41,672 nt of DNA from Bacteroidota bacterium (GCA_018267625.1 JAFDYC010000103.1:1-41672); one strand, 5' to 3'; counted from the first letter of the stretch, positions 16,976 to 26,586 are shown. Notes: generated by a model not told the origin, from the sequence alone. Numbers and translations are program-made.

Positions 16976-17761
16976 TCAAGAGGCTGGCTTGCCAATAGGC
17001 TTATACAGCTTCATGATAGAAGCAGAAGCAGCGCGATACAGTTCCTGCCATTCGGGTTTTGTTGCAAGCATATCCAACTGACGCTGCATACTTGCGGAGT
17101 CATGCCTGCGTGCCGGCCCGGTTTGCACCTCAAAGGGCTGTTTGGTGCGCATATCCTGGAGCGGCTGTTCCAGTAAGGGTTGCAGGATGCTGAGCGGCAC
17201 CTCCTGTGTTGCGCTGATGCTTGCTGCAATACCCAGAAGATGGTTCACAAAATTGTTGCCCATCACTGCAGCCACATGCATCCAGGCGCGTTGTTCAGAA
17301 CCCGCTTCATATTGCTGATCACAAATCGCCTTTGCCACTTCCCGAACGGCAATTTTAGCCACTGGAGTATTGGCTTCTATGAGCGCAGCAAAACTTCTGT
17401 GTGCCGGGAGTGAATCTTTCCGAATTGAATAAACAGGCCAGACCACACCGATATGGTTGCTATGGCCTTCCAATAAACTAAGAGGCACCGAACCTGCGGT
17501 ATGAATCAGTGTAGAATAGCGCAGTGAAAGGCGGGAGATTATGCTGGGTATTGCATCATCGCTAAGGGCAAGGATGACTGCATCCGGGCCATCATTAAGT
17601 TGTTCCGGAGCAGCCAATCGAGGTAAATAATAGGCATCACAAAGGGCATTCATCGCTTCAGCATTTCGCCCCCAGGCCCCAACACAGATATGGCCGGCGG
17701 CCGTCATGCGTGTAGCCAGCAGCCAAGCCATATTTCCGGTTCCAAACAATGCATACGTCAT
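16976..17761 (-). CDS. DUF2520 Rossmann-fold protein (ProC-like)
   Basis: The 261-residue protein opens with a nucleotide-binding motif FGTGNMAWLLATRM (GxGNxA), then VILALSDDAI and LIHTAGSVPLSLL, followed by the DUF2520 C-terminal helical domain with GVVWPVYSIRKD and MHVAAVMGNNFVNHLL. The arrangement is that of NADP-dependent pyrroline-5-carboxylate reductase relatives, but family members are not known to make proline and the substrate is unassigned. It follows plsC by 41 bases and precedes the ferredoxin by 54. Confidence 0.9.
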   Translation of the reverse strand: MTYALFGTGNMAWLLATRMTAAGHICVGAWGRNAEAMNALCDAYYLPRLAAPEQLNDGPDAVILALSDDAIPSIISRLSLRYSTLIHTAGSVPLSLLEGHSNHIGVVWPVYSIRKDSLPAHRSFAALIEANTPVAKIAVREVAKAICDQQYEAGSEQRAWMHVAAVMGNNFVNHLLGIAASISATQEVPLSILQPLLEQPLQDMRTKQPFEVQTGPARRHDSASMQRQLDMLATKPEWQELYRAASASIMKLYKPIGKPAS

Positions 17762-17802
17762 GGCTCAAAAAATATTTTTTCTAAAAAAGAGTATTCCAAA
17801 AA

Positions 17803-18564
17803 TCAACCCAGTTGCTCCCGGTTGGCAACATAGTATTCCAGCATCAATGCACGTACTCGTTCTTTCAATGCTTCGGCGTCCTCACGCTTCAATCCGGCTG
17901 TCTCAACGGGCGGTAGAAAATGGAAATGAATTTTTCTGGGCCAGGCCCAAAAGCCTGGCTTACCAGGTAGAATATCTCTCGTATTGAAAATGAGGGCAGG
18001 AACAACCGGTAATTGCACTTCGATAGCCGTTCTGAAGGCGCCTTTATGAAAGTTCTGAAGTGGCTGACTGGTTTTATTTCGTGTGCCTTCCGGGTACAGG
18101 CAGAGATGCAAGCCTTTCTCTAACATCTTTTCCATTTGAAGAAAACTATCTCTTCGGCTCGATTCGCTCTTACGATCTACCAATACAGAACCGGCTTTGT
18201 AGATGACACCGAAGATGGGGATACGGGCCATTTCAGCTTTTGCCAGCGTCTTATTGGGGCCCGGTATCCAGGGTGAGGAAACAGGTACATCGGCAAAAGA
18301 ATTATGGTTGCAAACAACTACATAGTTTTTCCCAGGCTGAAAATATTTTTTGCCTTTTCGGAACACCGGGCAAAAAGCCAAAGGCATGTACACCCCCATC
18401 CAAAGTCTGAAAATAGGATGCATCCAATGTGCCCGACGCGGCTCATCGAACAGGGTGGTCAGCCAGATAGGGACAACTACGATCAGCATGGTCAGCGCAA
18501 AGAGCGTGAGTGCATACACAAAGTAGAGGTGGCCCAGGATGCGCTTGTACAGCGGAAGTTTCAT
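17803..18564 (-). CDS. 1-acyl-sn-glycerol-3-phosphate acyltransferase (PlsC family)
   Basis: PlsC transfers an acyl group to lysophosphatidate in phospholipid synthesis at the inner membrane. The ATG at 18564 gives 253 residues; the 16-residue extension upstream lacks family character. An N-terminal hydrophobic helix (HLYFVYALTLFALTMLIVVV) precedes the acyltransferase motifs: NHNSFADVPV (the HX4D catalytic motif), LVDRKSESSRRDS, LYPEGTRNK and PALIFNT. It lies between YihY (150-base gap) and DUF2520 (41 bases). Some members acylate other lipids such as ornithine lipids, so the acceptor is not certain. Confidence 0.92.
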   Translation of the reverse strand: MKLPLYKRILGHLYFVYALTLFALTMLIVVVPIWLTTLFDEPRRAHWMHPIFRLWMGVYMPLAFCPVFRKGKKYFQPGKNYVVVCNHNSFADVPVSSPWIPGPNKTLAKAEMARIPIFGVIYKAGSVLVDRKSESSRRDSFLQMEKMLEKGLHLCLYPEGTRNKTSQPLQNFHKGAFRTAIEVQLPVVPALIFNTRDILPGKPGFWAWPRKIHFHFLPPVETAGLKREDAEALKERVRALMLEYYVANREQLG

Positions 18565-18714
18565 GTATAATACAGGTGGATCAAGTGGGAGGGAACCCTT
18601 CCGTGTGGGCAAAGATGCCGCCTATTTCGGAGCGGGTATTACTTGAGAATAATTGTTCCTCTTTTTTTAGCATTCTACCACCAGCAATTACTGAGGGAGC
18701 AAGTACCTGGATTC

Positions 18715-19674
18715 TTAATCTGTTTCAGAGGGCTTTTCAATTGATGCTTTTGTAATCGCAAGCGACTGCTTCGCTTCAGTACCCAGCACCAGAATACTCA
18801 GGTTGATTTCAAAGCCGATAAGCACGAGCTGTGTATTCAGAAACAGCCAAACCATAAATGCCATCAGGCTGCCGATGGAGCCATAAACCTTGTTATAGTG
18901 AATCACATTTTTTGCCAGATAGAAGAATGCGGCACTGAGCAAGACACAAGAAACTGTGGCGAAAATGGCTCCAGGCGAAAAGAAGGGAAAACGTTCTTTG
19001 AGCGAGGGGCCGTAGGTATAGAGCAGGCAGATAACCAGAAAAATCATCAGCACGATGATGAATAGCGTCATCGCCTGAAGCAAGACGGCATGCCCCGTAT
19101 AACGATCAATGAGGTCGTTGATGTATTGCGTTTGTAGAATCAACGCGGCAATGGTGAAGATGGTCACCACCAACACGGCAAAGGTGAGCCTGATAGCAGT
19201 CCAGCGGCGATGGGCTGCACTGCGCCGGATATACACAGGCAGAGATCGGTCGAAAGAACGTATCAGCCCCATGATACCATTTGACGAAAAGAAAAAAGTA
19301 CTGAGGACACCGAAGGAAAGAATGTCTCTGCGTTCATTGTGCAGAAAGTCAATCACAATCCCGCTCAGGCTGGCATACGAGACATCATTGGGTGAGATGA
19401 TACGGATGATGCTCAGCAATGAGGCCTCTACCCCACTTAGGCGCAGATAAGGAACCAGCGAACAGAAGAAGAGCAGCGAAGGCGGAATCGCCATAAAGAA
19501 ATTAAAGGTCACAGCCGCCCCCCGGATGTTGAGCTTATGTGTGCCCAACTCCCGAAACATGGTCTTGAGTACTGCATATAACGAAGCTCCCCGGAAGCCT
19601 GGAAGCTTCAGCCTGTCTAAGCTGCGGCACAGGCGCAGATACAGGCGGGATCGGGTCAGGATACGATGGAACAT
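18715..19674 (-). CDS. YihY/BrkB-family inner-membrane protein
   Basis: A 319-residue polytopic membrane protein with about six transmembrane helices. Family features are the N-terminal amphipathic stretch, NIRGAAVTFNFFMAIPPSLLFFCSLVPYL, SNGIMGLIRSFDR, and KVYGSIGSLMAFMVWLFLNTQLVLIGFEIN near the C-terminus. The old RNase BN label for this family is considered wrong; a transport or lipid-related role has been suggested more recently. It heads the minus-strand group that runs into plsC, which fits a membrane-lipid theme, but there is no direct proof. Confidence 0.93.
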   Translation of the reverse strand: MFHRILTRSRLYLRLCRSLDRLKLPGFRGASLYAVLKTMFRELGTHKLNIRGAAVTFNFFMAIPPSLLFFCSLVPYLRLSGVEASLLSIIRIISPNDVSYASLSGIVIDFLHNERRDILSFGVLSTFFFSSNGIMGLIRSFDRSLPVYIRRSAAHRRWTAIRLTFAVLVVTIFTIAALILQTQYINDLIDRYTGHAVLLQAMTLFIIVLMIFLVICLLYTYGPSLKERFPFFSPGAIFATVSCVLLSAAFFYLAKNVIHYNKVYGSIGSLMAFMVWLFLNTQLVLIGFEINLSILVLGTEAKQSLAITKASIEKPSETD

Positions 19675-19810
19675 GACGCAAAGGGCTAGGAAATACCGGG
19701 ACTGAAGATTATGCTTGAATCCGTATTCCTACTGGCATTTTCAATTAAAAATGCAACAGAAATACCGCGGCTTTAACCTTTTGGCCTAATGAAATCATTT
19801 CTTCCTGGGG

Positions 19811-21967
19811 CTATAGATTTTTCAGGATAAAATCGGTCATCATCTGGTAGAGGTGAAGACGCGTGTTTCCCCCGGAGATGCCATGTGTTCGGTTGGGATA
19901 ATAGAAGGTGCTGAATTGCTTTCCTGCCAGAATAAGATGGTCCACGAGCGCCACACTATTACTAAAATGCACGTTATCATCGCCAGTGCCATGAATGAGT
20001 AGGAATTTCCCTTTCAGTAGCGAGGCCATTTTTTCAGGGGCGTTGTTGTCATAACCTGCTTCATTTTCATCCGGCCTGCGCATGTATCGCTCTGTATAGA
20101 TATTGTCGTAGAAACGCCAGTTGGTTACCGGAGCTACAGCCACTGCCATCTTGAACACATCAGCACCTTTCAGGATGCAGGTACTGCTCATAAAGCCGCC
20201 AAAGCTCCAGCCCCAAATGCCGATGCGGCTTTTGTCCACATAAGGTAAGCTGCCCAAGTAGCGAGCAACAGCAATCTGGTCATCACTTTCATACTTGCCT
20301 AGTTGGAGGTATGTTTTTTTACGAAAAGCTTCACCCCGGAATCCGGTTCCCGTACCATCGGCGCAAAGAATGATGTAGCCTTTCTGCGCGAGCATCTGAT
20401 GCCAGAAATAGTCCCGGACAGGAAAACGATCCGCAACTTCCTGTGAGCCCGGCCCGCTGTATTGATACATCAGCACCGGGTATTTTTTATTCGGATCAAA
20501 ATCGGGTGGAAGAATTCGCCAGGCATTCAGCTTCACGCCATAGGCGCCCTCCACCTGCACAAACTCCATCTTGCCCAGCTTGTATTCCGCCATCTTTTTT
20601 TTCAATGGCGCATTGTCTTCCAGCGTGCGTACCAGGTTCCCCTGCGCATCAATAAGGCGATAAACAGGAGGCGTATTCAGGCTGGAAAAACGGTCCAGGA
20701 AATATTTGTTTCCGGCAATACCGGTAATGGTATGCGTGCCCTCTGCCTGGCTGAGTGAACGCGTGTGCTTTCCTTTAAAATCCACAACGAAAAGCTGGCG
20801 CTGCATGGGTGTCGGTGTTGCAGCCGTGTAGTAAACGTACCCTGCACGGGCGTCCACTCCGGCGATTTCATCAATATCAAAAGCTCCAGGAGTCAGGGCG
20901 GTCATCCTTTTTGATTTCCAGTTGTAGATATAGAGATGATTCCAACCGTCCTGTTCGCTATTGAAAAGAAAGGAATGTCCATCAGGCAGGAACTGTAGGT
21001 TGTCGTTGATTTCGATATACGACTTGTTACTTTCCCGAAAGATGGGCACACATTGTCCCGTACTACGGTCTGCGAGTACGAGCGTCCATTCATTTTGCCG
21101 GCGATTCATTTTATAAATACAGAGCTGATCCGGGTCCTGGGTCCATTTGATGCGTGGGACATACATGTCAGTCGTCTCCCCGCTTTCAAGCAGGTTCATT
21201 TGTTGAGTATGCCCCGTGCTGAGTTCGTAGCTGAAAATGTGAACTTCTGAATTAGGCTCACCGGCCACGGGATATTTGTATTTGTACGGTGTAGGATAAA
21301 TGCTGTCGTACTTAATCAGGGTGTACTCGGGCACCTTTGATTCATCAAACCGGTAGTATGCGATGTACTTACTGTCCGGGCTCCATTCAAAAGCTCGGGT
21401 AAACTCAAATTCTTCTTCATACACCCAGTCGCAATTGCCGTTGATAATAAAATTTCGCTTGCCGTCTCTCGTCACTTGTGTTCGTTTGCCCGTGCTCAGG
21501 TCTTGTATGAACAGGTTATTGTCTTTCACAAAAGCGACTTGGGTTCCATCGGGTGAAAATGTTGCATGCAGCACTTTCTCAGAGTCCAGCAAGAATTGTT
21601 TCCCAGTTTTCGCGTCATACACATAGGTGCGATACAACACCGATCGGCGATAGATATGTTCTCCATCGGTTAGCAACAACAGCTTGTTCTGAGCCTTATT
21701 GATTTCATATTCCTGAACAGCCAATTTCCCGCTGTAAAGCGTGCCAAAAATGGAACCATCCCTTAAGCTTCGGATGATGATTAAGTGCAAGCCATTGTCT
21801 TCATCCAATTCTGTGTAATGTTCTCCATCAGGCAGTGCATTAAATCCCGGGACGGAACGCACCGCAAAGCTTCCATCCCGCCAGATATCATTCAGGGAAA
21901 TCAGCTTTTGTTGAGCCGTTGCAGAGGATACCCAAAGTAGCAACACAGCGAAAAACGAAAGACGCAT
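19811..21967 (-). CDS. Dipeptidyl peptidase IV-like S9B family serine peptidase, exported
   Basis: From the ATG at 21967 the protein has 718 residues and a signal peptide (RLSFFAVLLLWVSSATAQ). The N-terminal beta-propeller holds the double-Glu motif characteristic of DPP-IV (DWVYEEEFEF), which binds the substrate amino terminus. The C-terminal alpha/beta hydrolase domain has the nucleophile Ser588 in GWSFGG, the Asp in GTGDDNVHF and the His in NRTHGI. It should remove N-terminal dipeptides (X-Pro/Ala) in the periplasm. It has a -7 element 18 bases ahead of its ATG. Related enzymes are common in proteolytic Bacteroidota. Confidence 0.95.
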   Translation of the reverse strand: MRLSFFAVLLLWVSSATAQQKLISLNDIWRDGSFAVRSVPGFNALPDGEHYTELDEDNGLHLIIIRSLRDGSIFGTLYSGKLAVQEYEINKAQNKLLLLTDGEHIYRRSVLYRTYVYDAKTGKQFLLDSEKVLHATFSPDGTQVAFVKDNNLFIQDLSTGKRTQVTRDGKRNFIINGNCDWVYEEEFEFTRAFEWSPDSKYIAYYRFDESKVPEYTLIKYDSIYPTPYKYKYPVAGEPNSEVHIFSYELSTGHTQQMNLLESGETTDMYVPRIKWTQDPDQLCIYKMNRRQNEWTLVLADRSTGQCVPIFRESNKSYIEINDNLQFLPDGHSFLFNSEQDGWNHLYIYNWKSKRMTALTPGAFDIDEIAGVDARAGYVYYTAATPTPMQRQLFVVDFKGKHTRSLSQAEGTHTITGIAGNKYFLDRFSSLNTPPVYRLIDAQGNLVRTLEDNAPLKKKMAEYKLGKMEFVQVEGAYGVKLNAWRILPPDFDPNKKYPVLMYQYSGPGSQEVADRFPVRDYFWHQMLAQKGYIILCADGTGTGFRGEAFRKKTYLQLGKYESDDQIAVARYLGSLPYVDKSRIGIWGWSFGGFMSSTCILKGADVFKMAVAVAPVTNWRFYDNIYTERYMRRPDENEAGYDNNAPEKMASLLKGKFLLIHGTGDDNVHFSNSVALVDHLILAGKQFSTFYYPNRTHGISGGNTRLHLYQMMTDFILKNL

Positions 21968-21985
21968 GAGCAGAGAAATAAGCGC

Positions 21986-21993
21986 CAAAAGTA
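21986..21993 (-). promoter_or_regulatory. -7 element (TACTTTTG) for the S9 peptidase
   Basis: TACTTTTG on the minus strand is an exact TAnnTTTG match, 18 bases upstream of the ATG at 21967. A 12-base perfect palindrome (ATTTCATGAAAT, 22012-22023) lies just upstream, where a regulator could sit. Confidence 0.5.
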
Positions 21994-22100
21994 ACGGAGC
22001 AGCTCTCAGTCATTTCATGAAATCATTACCATGCAGATAGCACCAGATAAGAATAGCTGCAAATTCCTGCTTCAGATTTGGGAGCCAAACATTCTGCCTG

Positions 22101-22844
22101 CTAAAAGGGCTTCAGCTTTCCTTTGCGCAGCTTGATTTTAAAATCTTCCAGGCTGTCTTCGCCCCGGATATCTATACGCTGAAGCTGGTACACATCTTTT
22201 GCCGGGATCCTCTGTGGCCGGTTGCCGATACGAAATGCCGCTTTGACCCCATGCGCACTGAGCCATTTGTTGAGTTGCTCCTGCTCGGCTCCTTTGGGGC
22301 GGGCACCATAAGGATATGCCAGTACTTTATGGTAACGCAATCCGCTGTTTTCGAACACTTCGATGGATTGCTGCAATGCCTGCCTGATTGCAGAAGGAGG
22401 GGCTTGCTGAAAATTTTCATGATGAAAACCATGCAGCCCCAGGCTAATGTTGGCCCCAGCCATACTCTTCAATTCGGCAAGGGATAATTTTCGGTCAATG
22501 CCTTCGCCCAAATCGTAACTGCCATCTAAAGTGCCGGCGATGATAAACAAAGTGGCTTCCCAGCCAAACTCGCGCAATAAGGGCAAAACATAACACAGGT
22601 TATTCTGGTAACCATCGTCGAAACTGAGCAGGAAACATTTCTTGGGCTTATGCGCGGCCCCTCTGGATATTTTTAAAAATTGCTCCATGCTCAGGCAATG
22701 ATATCCTTCCTCTTTCAGGTAAGTCCATTGTGCACGCAGGTCTTCGGGGGTCAGTGTCAGGCCGTCACGTTGCCCGGGCCAGATGCGGTGATACATCAGC
22801 ACAGGAATGCCGGAACGTTTGGGCAATAACCAGTGAAGGCGCAT
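22101..22844 (-). CDS. Polysaccharide deacetylase family protein (second copy)
   Basis: From the ATG at 22844 the protein has 247 residues; a TTG at 22892 would add 16. It has the short PgaB/IcaB-like layout: GIPVLMYHRIWPG, LSFDDGYQNN (catalytic and metal Asp), ATLFIIAG, then LGLHGFHHENFQQ (metal histidines) and LAYPYGARPKGAE. This CE4 enzyme differs from the one at 13.7 kb in lacking membrane helices. It is divergent from a family 2 glycosyltransferase gene 127 bases away, which suggests a surface-polysaccharide or LPS-core substrate. Localisation is uncertain because no signal peptide is obvious. Confidence 0.88.
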   Translation of the reverse strand: MRLHWLLPKRSGIPVLMYHRIWPGQRDGLTLTPEDLRAQWTYLKEEGYHCLSMEQFLKISRGAAHKPKKCFLLSFDDGYQNNLCYVLPLLREFGWEATLFIIAGTLDGSYDLGEGIDRKLSLAELKSMAGANISLGLHGFHHENFQQAPPSAIRQALQQSIEVFENSGLRYHKVLAYPYGARPKGAEQEQLNKWLSAHGVKAAFRIGNRPQRIPAKDVYQLQRIDIRGEDSLEDFKIKLRKGKLKPF

Positions 22845-22971
22845 AGCGGCAAAGGTATCTGACAGCTTCCCATGAGCACGAATTACAGGCAATCTGCAAC
22901 GAAGCTTTAACGGCTCAGCAGTTTTCTATCATTTTTGTCGGCCCAATTCAGTAGCTCATCAGCCGGCCCAT

Positions 22972-23742
22972 ATGAAACTCAGTGCAATCATTATCACGTT
23001 CAACGAAGCCCACAACATCGTCCGTTGCCTGGAAGCCTTACAGACGGTAGCCGACGAAGTGGTTGTCGTGGATTCCTTTTCGAAAGACAACACCCTGGAG
23101 CTGGCGCAAAGCATGGGAGCAAGGGTATTGCAACACCCCTTTGAAGGCTACGGTACCCAAAAAAGCTTCGCGATACAAGCTGCCAGCTACGACTGGATCC
23201 TTTCTATTGATGCCGACGAAGTGCTCTCTCCCACCCTGCAGGATAGTATCCTTTCTTTCAAACAAGACCCTAAATATGATGCTTGCCTATTCAACAACCT
23301 GACCAACTATTGCGGCGCCTGGATTCGTCACTGCGGCTGGTACCCAAATCAAAAAATCCGGCTACTGAACAAGACAAAGGGGCACATGACGATGGACCAG
23401 GTTCATGAAGGATTCGAAATGCAAAAAACTGCACGAACCTGCATACTGAAAGGGGACTTGTACCATTACTCCTTCCCTACTATTTCTTCTCACCTAAAGA
23501 AGGTAGAACATTATTCAGAGGTGGGTGCACGCTTTGATGTAGCCCGTGGAAAACGGGTTTCAATTTTCAAGCTGTTGTTGTCGCCAGGCTGGACTTTTTT
23601 CAGTCTGTTCATCCTTCGGGGCGGGATTCTGGATGGTTATTACGGCTACGTCATTTGCAGGATTTCTGCCTTTGCATCGTTTGCGAAGTATCTAAAAATC
23701 CGTAAGTACACTGCTATGAAAAAACGGGGAGAACCCTTTTAA
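22972..23742 (+). CDS. Family 2 glycosyltransferase (WaaE/KdtX-like)
   Basis: The 256-residue protein has a GT-A fold: LSAIIITFNEAHNIVRCLEAL at the start, VVVDSFSKDNT, and the DXD metal motif at residues 80-82 in WILSIDADEVL. The Q-x-R-LLNKTKG, VHEGFE and tail-end hydrophobic helix (LSPGWTFFSLFILRGGILDGYYGY) match the LPS-core/beta-1,4-glucosyltransferase branch (WaaE). It should transfer a sugar to lipid A core or a surface glycan on the cytoplasmic face. galE follows 139 bases downstream and could supply UDP-galactose. Confidence 0.93.
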   Translation: MKLSAIIITFNEAHNIVRCLEALQTVADEVVVVDSFSKDNTLELAQSMGARVLQHPFEGYGTQKSFAIQAASYDWILSIDADEVLSPTLQDSILSFKQDPKYDACLFNNLTNYCGAWIRHCGWYPNQKIRLLNKTKGHMTMDQVHEGFEMQKTARTCILKGDLYHYSFPTISSHLKKVEHYSEVGARFDVARGKRVSIFKLLLSPGWTFFSLFILRGGILDGYYGYVICRISAFASFAKYLKIRKYTAMKKRGEPF

Positions 23743-23845
23743 TGGAATACCCATTTACCAAGGAGAAAACGTACGGCAAGCTATGTAGCAAGCTTTCTAA
23801 AAAAAGGAATCTAAGGAACAACCTCGGCTCCCTTTCAATCCCCCG

Positions 23846-23853
23846 TACTTTTG
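23846..23853 (+). promoter_or_regulatory. -7 element (TACTTTTG) for galE
   Basis: Matches TAnnTTTG, 28 bases before the galE ATG. No TTG appears at the -33 spacing, but the position and local gap suit a promoter separate from the glycosyltransferase gene. Confidence 0.45.
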
Positions 23854-23881
23854 AAGCCATACCCTAAAAGTCATTCCTATC

Positions 23882-24919
23882 ATGAGCAAGAAGATACTGG
23901 TAACCGGAGGCTGTGGCTACATCGGCAGCCACACCATCGTGGATTTGATTCAAAACGGATTTGAGGTTATTTCCGCCGACGACCTCAGCCGAGGCTCTTT
24001 ACAATACTTAGAGGGCATTGAAAAAGTAACCGGTAAAAAGGTGAAGAATTATCAGGTGGACCTCAAAAAAATGGACTACACCGAAGCCATCTTTTTTGAC
24101 AACCCGGACATCGTCGGCATCATCCATTTTGCTGCATTCAAGGCCGTGGGCGAATCCGTTCAGGAGCCTTTGCTTTATTATGAAAACAACCTCCGCGCGC
24201 TCATCAATGTGCTGCAATGCGCCCAGCGTTTCGGGGTCTTTCAGTTTGTCTTTTCTTCCTCTTGCGCCGTCTATGGTTCTGTTCAGGAATTGCCGGTGAG
24301 TGAGCAGGGTGCTCAGAACCAGGCTCAGTCTCCCTATGGCCGCAGCAAACAGATGTGTGAGGATATATGCCGGGATGTAGCCAAGGTGTGGCCGGAAGGA
24401 AATGTAGCCCTGCTTCGTTATTTCAACCCCGTTGGTGCACACCCGTCCGCACAGCTCGGCGAGTTGCAGGAAGTGCCAGAAAACCTTGTACCGGTCATCA
24501 CACAAACAGCCATTGGCCGACGTGATTCTATGTCAGTTTATGGCAACGACTACGACACCCGGGACGGCTCCTGCATCCGCGACTATGTTCACGTGATGGA
24601 CATAGCAGCAGCCCATACCCAAGCACTACAATACATGCTGGAAGCAGATGATGAAGACAACTGTCTTACGCTGAACCTCGGTACAGGTAAGGGCGTTTCC
24701 GTACTGGAATTGATTGCCGCTTTCGAACGCGTAAGCGGACAGAAATTGAATTATCAAATCGGGCCACGCCGTGCCGGTGATGTACCTGCCGTGTTTGCCA
24801 ACAACGACAAGGCACAAAGAATAATCGGCTGGAAGCCTCAGTATGACCTGGACGCTATGATGGACACGGCCTGGCGCTGGGAAAAAGAACTGGCTAAACA
24901 GGCAAAAGCCGCTGTTTAA
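23882..24919 (+). CDS. galE: UDP-glucose 4-epimerase
   Basis: GalE interconverts UDP-glucose and UDP-galactose. The 345-residue short-chain dehydrogenase has the NAD-binding GGCGYIGSH at residues 9-17, the catalytic pair Tyr152 and Lys156 in YGRSK, and a serine in FSSSCAVYG. Family-typical segments include YYENN, LLRYFNPVGAHPS, DGSCIRDYVHVMD and LNLGTGKGVSVLEL. It follows a glycosyltransferase on the same strand and converges on mgtE across a hairpin. A closely related specificity (UDP-GlcNAc or UDP-glucuronate) cannot be excluded but the motifs favour GalE. Confidence 0.95.
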   Translation: MSKKILVTGGCGYIGSHTIVDLIQNGFEVISADDLSRGSLQYLEGIEKVTGKKVKNYQVDLKKMDYTEAIFFDNPDIVGIIHFAAFKAVGESVQEPLLYYENNLRALINVLQCAQRFGVFQFVFSSSCAVYGSVQELPVSEQGAQNQAQSPYGRSKQMCEDICRDVAKVWPEGNVALLRYFNPVGAHPSAQLGELQEVPENLVPVITQTAIGRRDSMSVYGNDYDTRDGSCIRDYVHVMDIAAAHTQALQYMLEADDEDNCLTLNLGTGKGVSVLELIAAFERVSGQKLNYQIGPRRAGDVPAVFANNDKAQRIIGWKPQYDLDAMMDTAWRWEKELAKQAKAAV

Positions 24920-25019
24920 CGTTTCGATTTTTTTTAGACTGGCTTGTTAGGAGCAGAGCCCCGCATCCGTTGCAGCAGGCACTCTTGCAGGAAAACCAAA
25001 AAATAGCTGGCATAACGAT

Positions 25020-25044
25020 GAGGCTGCCCTTTTGAGGCAGCCTC
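25020..25044. terminator. Bidirectional hairpin between galE and mgtE
   Basis: Nine-pair perfect stem GAGGCTGCC/GGCAGCCTC with a 7-base loop between the two convergent genes. The T tail is modest on the plus side (CATTTTAT). It belongs to the recurring GCTGYC hairpin set. Confidence 0.65.
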
Positions 25045-25069
25045 CATTTTATGAATACTATTCAGGAGG

Positions 25070-26455
25070 CTATAGCAGTGTTCCACTCAGGATGGTCGCG
25101 GCAATGCTGAAGTAAATCACCAGACCCGTCACGTCCACGAGGGTGGCAACAAAAGGGGCTGAGGAAGTCGCAGGGTCCAGACCAAACTTCTTTAATAAAA
25201 TCGGAATCATAGAGCCACTGAGCGTACCCCACATCACAATACCGATGAGCGAACAGGCCACGGTTGCACCCAGCAAAGCCCAATGTGGACCATAGTCAAT
25301 CCAATGCAAGCCTTGCCAGGCCGATATGCGCACAAAACCCAGGCTGCCCAAGACCACACCCAGAGACAGGCCGGAGAGGATTTCGCGACGCATCACATAC
25401 CACCAATCCCGGATGGAAAGCTCTTTCAACGCCATTGCACGGATGATGAGCGTGGCAGCCTGCGAGCCGCTGTTGCCCCCACTGGAAATAACCAAGGGCA
25501 CAAAGAGCGCCAGTACTACCGCTTTTTCAATTTCATGGGAGAAATAGCCCATCGCAGAAGCGGTGAGCATTTCACTCAAAAACAAGATGACCAACCAGCC
25601 GGCCCGCTTACGAATCAGGGTAAAAAAAGGCGTTTCCACATAGGGATAGTCCAGAGATTCCAAGCCACCGAAGCGTTGCATTTCGCGAGTGTCGCGTTCT
25701 TCCGCTACGTCCAGAACGTCGTCAATTGTGATTACGCCCCGCATCTTGTTTTGTTCATCCACCACCGGTAGCACCACGCGGTCATACTGCTTAAAGCATG
25801 CAATCGCTTCTTCCTTGGTATCGGTGATTTTGAGCGACACGAAGAAACCATCCATGATTTCCCGGATTGAAAGGTCGGGCTCACTCAGCACCAGGCGCCG
25901 CACGGGAATATCATCCAGCAAATGCCCTTCATGGTCCACTACAAAAAAAACGTCCGCAGCTTCATTGTCTTTCAGGTTACGGCGCAGGTGTAGCATGGCA
26001 TCGGCGATGCTCATGTCCTCCAACACGGTAGCATAACCGGTGTCCACCAGCATTGCTACACTGCCTTCAGGATATTCCAGCAGGTCGTTGGTGGTGCTTT
26101 CATTTTCGGCATTGAGTAAGGCCAGGTACCGCGGTAGTTCCTCTTCATCAAAAGAGGCAAACAAAGCCGTACGATCATCGGATGAAAGGCTATTGAGAAT
26201 GTGCGATACCCTGCCGCGGGGCAGTCGGTCAATCAATTCCTTCTGCCGTTCGAGGTCTAAATAAGGAAAGACTTCGAGCTGCTCATCGCCCAAAGCTGCA
26301 AAGGCTGGAAGGATTTCATCGGGGCCGAGGGAGTTTATCAACTCGGCCTTGTCCACAGCATGGAGTTGCGGAGCCGGATGCGGGGCCTCGTTACGTGCGA
26401 ACAACGCACGCACCTCGCCCGCACGAATGCGGTTTCTGATTTCGCGCAGGTTCAT
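25070..26455 (-). CDS. mgtE: Magnesium transporter MgtE
   Basis: The 461-residue protein has the MgtE layout: an N-terminal helical domain (about residues 15-115, LNSLSSDDRTALFASF), two CBS repeats (about 125-255, with GVITIDDVLDV), and a five-helix channel region (about 285-461). The pore segment PLVISSGGNSGSQAATLIIRAMAL is canonical. MgtE is a homodimeric Mg2+-gated channel of the inner membrane; cytosolic Mg2+ binds the N/CBS domains and closes it. A good -33/-7 promoter lies 50-80 bases upstream. No M-box riboswitch is evident in the short leader. Confidence 0.96.
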   Translation of the reverse strand: MNLREIRNRIRAGEVRALFARNEAPHPAPQLHAVDKAELINSLGPDEILPAFAALGDEQLEVFPYLDLERQKELIDRLPRGRVSHILNSLSSDDRTALFASFDEEELPRYLALLNAENESTTNDLLEYPEGSVAMLVDTGYATVLEDMSIADAMLHLRRNLKDNEAADVFFVVDHEGHLLDDIPVRRLVLSEPDLSIREIMDGFFVSLKITDTKEEAIACFKQYDRVVLPVVDEQNKMRGVITIDDVLDVAEERDTREMQRFGGLESLDYPYVETPFFTLIRKRAGWLVILFLSEMLTASAMGYFSHEIEKAVVLALFVPLVISSGGNSGSQAATLIIRAMALKELSIRDWWYVMRREILSGLSLGVVLGSLGFVRISAWQGLHWIDYGPHWALLGATVACSLIGIVMWGTLSGSMIPILLKKFGLDPATSSAPFVATLVDVTGLVIYFSIAATILSGTLL

Positions 26456-26505
26456 TTTGCGAGGGAGGCTGATCGTGCTGGTTCATGGAAAATTTTGAAG
26501 CGCCG

Positions 26506-26537
26506 CGAAAGTACGCGAATTGCTCAGCGGGCGACAA
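26506..26537 (-). promoter_or_regulatory. Promoter for mgtE
   Basis: On the minus strand TTG (26537-26535), a 21-base spacer, then TACTTTCG (26513-26506), one mismatch from TAnnTTTG. Spacing is within the Bacteroidota range. The leader would be about 45 bases. Confidence 0.6.
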
Positions 26538-26586
26538 TCTGCTGGCTTAATTTTATCTGCTGCCAGCTTAGAAAAAATCCATCCTT

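Noticed and set aside
19735..19754. Inverted repeat GCATTTT/AAAATGC downstream of the S9 peptidase gene
   Set aside because: AT-rich 7-bp stem without a T tract on the minus strand; too weak to call a terminator.
22012..22023. Palindrome ATTTCATGAAAT upstream of the S9 peptidase gene
   Set aside because: Only 12 bases and AT-rich, so expected by chance; kept only as a comment on the promoter.
26456..26586. Search for a magnesium riboswitch (M-box or mgtA-type) ahead of mgtE
   Set aside because: The leader from the predicted start is about 45 bases, too short for an M-box, and shows no matching core.
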